Shown here: positions 5,068-5,209 of the stretch, piece after piece | Layout: each line of letters opens with the position of its first letter | Numbering within the stretch: position 1 is the first letter of the stretch | DNA from: Acidobacteriota bacterium | Lineage (GTDB): Bacteria > Acidobacteriota > HRBIN11 | NCBI GenBank assembly: GCA_025061865.1 | Contig: JANXAA010000181.1 | Location: forward strand, 1 to 5,209 | Direction of reading: 5' to 3' | DNA: 5,209 nucleotides | Notes under the pieces: generated by a model | Databases searched by the model: none | Seen by the model: only the letters and a program-made list of their open reading frames with translations | What the model was told of the DNA's origin: nothing | Program-made: the position numbers and the translations under genes

Positions 5068-5144
5068 CGCTCCTGACCCGCTTTAGCCAGGCTGGGACTG
5101 GATTGAGCCGCTCCTCCATAGACCGCCGCCGGCTCCCTTGGAGG

Positions 5145-5209
5145 TCAACCGCCGTATTTGGCCAGGTATTCCCGACCCCTCTCGGAAATCGCCCAGATGC
5201 CGCGCGGGC
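5145..5209 (-). CDS. C-terminal end of a winged-helix protein, Mrr N-terminal-like (partial)
   Basis: The minus strand is open from the window edge to TGA at 5147-5145 and gives 20 residues, PRGIWAISERGREYLAKYGG. The pattern G-[IVLW]-W-x-[IL]-[ST]-x-x-G-R-x-[YF]-L is typical of the wing and last helix of the Mrr N-terminal domain (Mrr_N), found in restriction endonucleases and in small stand-alone winged-helix proteins. Because the protein ends right after the wing, either the domain is C-terminal or the protein is a short DNA-binding factor. It is on the same strand as the methyltransferase and 284 bases upstream of its GTG, so it could be a regulator or part of the same cassette. Only the tail is visible; the family call is tentative and nuclease activity cannot be judged. 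Confidence 0.55.
   Translation of the reverse strand, partial: PRGIWAISERGREYLAKYGG

Larger units (their letters stand above)
4881..5144. other. 264-base leader between the winged-helix gene and the methyltransferase
   Basis: This stretch lies upstream of the methyltransferase on its strand and holds no clear gene. It contains a CTAGCTAG palindrome, a 10-pair hairpin (4924-4953), a short open stretch ending at 4979, and an AT-rich inverted repeat (5044-5067). A well-formed -35/-10 pair for the methyltransferase is not evident. TACAAT on the minus strand (5055-5050) is a possible -10 box without a good -35. Confidence 0.5.

Noticed and set aside
1..5209. CRISPR array, insertion sequence or phage attachment site
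   Set aside because: No regularly spaced repeats, no transposase-like frame and no flanking direct repeats could be found on either strand.

Overview
The window looks like chromosomal DNA from a GC-rich bacterium. Shine-Dalgarno sequences are strong, ATG or GTG starts are used, and all three stop codons occur as terminators. I cannot name the taxon. Codon choice and the gene families would fit one of the deep-branching or thermophilic lineages known mostly from metagenomes, but that is a guess.

Layout, left to right. (1) The last 47 codons of an unrecognised plus-strand gene (1-144). (2) A 359-base gene-free stretch (145-503). It has a promoter-like pair near 235-263, several hairpins, and a long imperfect inverted repeat (434-484) ending just before the next ribosome binding site. 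(3) A two-gene plus-strand operon: a magnesium-chelatase-subunit-I-like (MoxR-type) AAA+ ATPase (504-1973), then a VWA-domain protein with a complete MIDAS metal site (2024-3268). (4) A 308-base converging interval (3269-3576) holding a minus-strand reading frame broken by two in-frame stops. (5) A minus-strand beta-class DNA methyltransferase (3577-4860) whose C-terminus carries a staphylococcal-nuclease-like domain lacking the nuclease catalytic residues. (6) A 264-base methyltransferase leader (4881-5144) with a CTAGCTAG palindrome, a hairpin and an AT-rich inverted repeat. (7) The C-terminal 20 codons of a minus-strand winged-helix protein that resembles the end of an Mrr N-terminal domain (5145-5209).

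How the parts may work together. The AAA+/VWA pair is arranged like the RavA-ViaA, NorQ-NorD, CbbQ-CbbO and chelatase I/D pairs, where the ATPase ring remodels a client through the MIDAS of its VWA partner. No client gene is visible here. The minus-strand block (winged-helix tail, methyltransferase, broken gene) is less GC-rich and has different codon habits. It looks like an imported methylation or restriction-modification-like cassette converging on the operon. No intact endonuclease is visible inside the window.

The points most worth following are the methyltransferase with a catalytically dead nuclease-like tail, the CTAG palindrome at its own start (the only CTAG sites I found in the window), the broken companion gene, and the structured leader of the AAA+/VWA operon.
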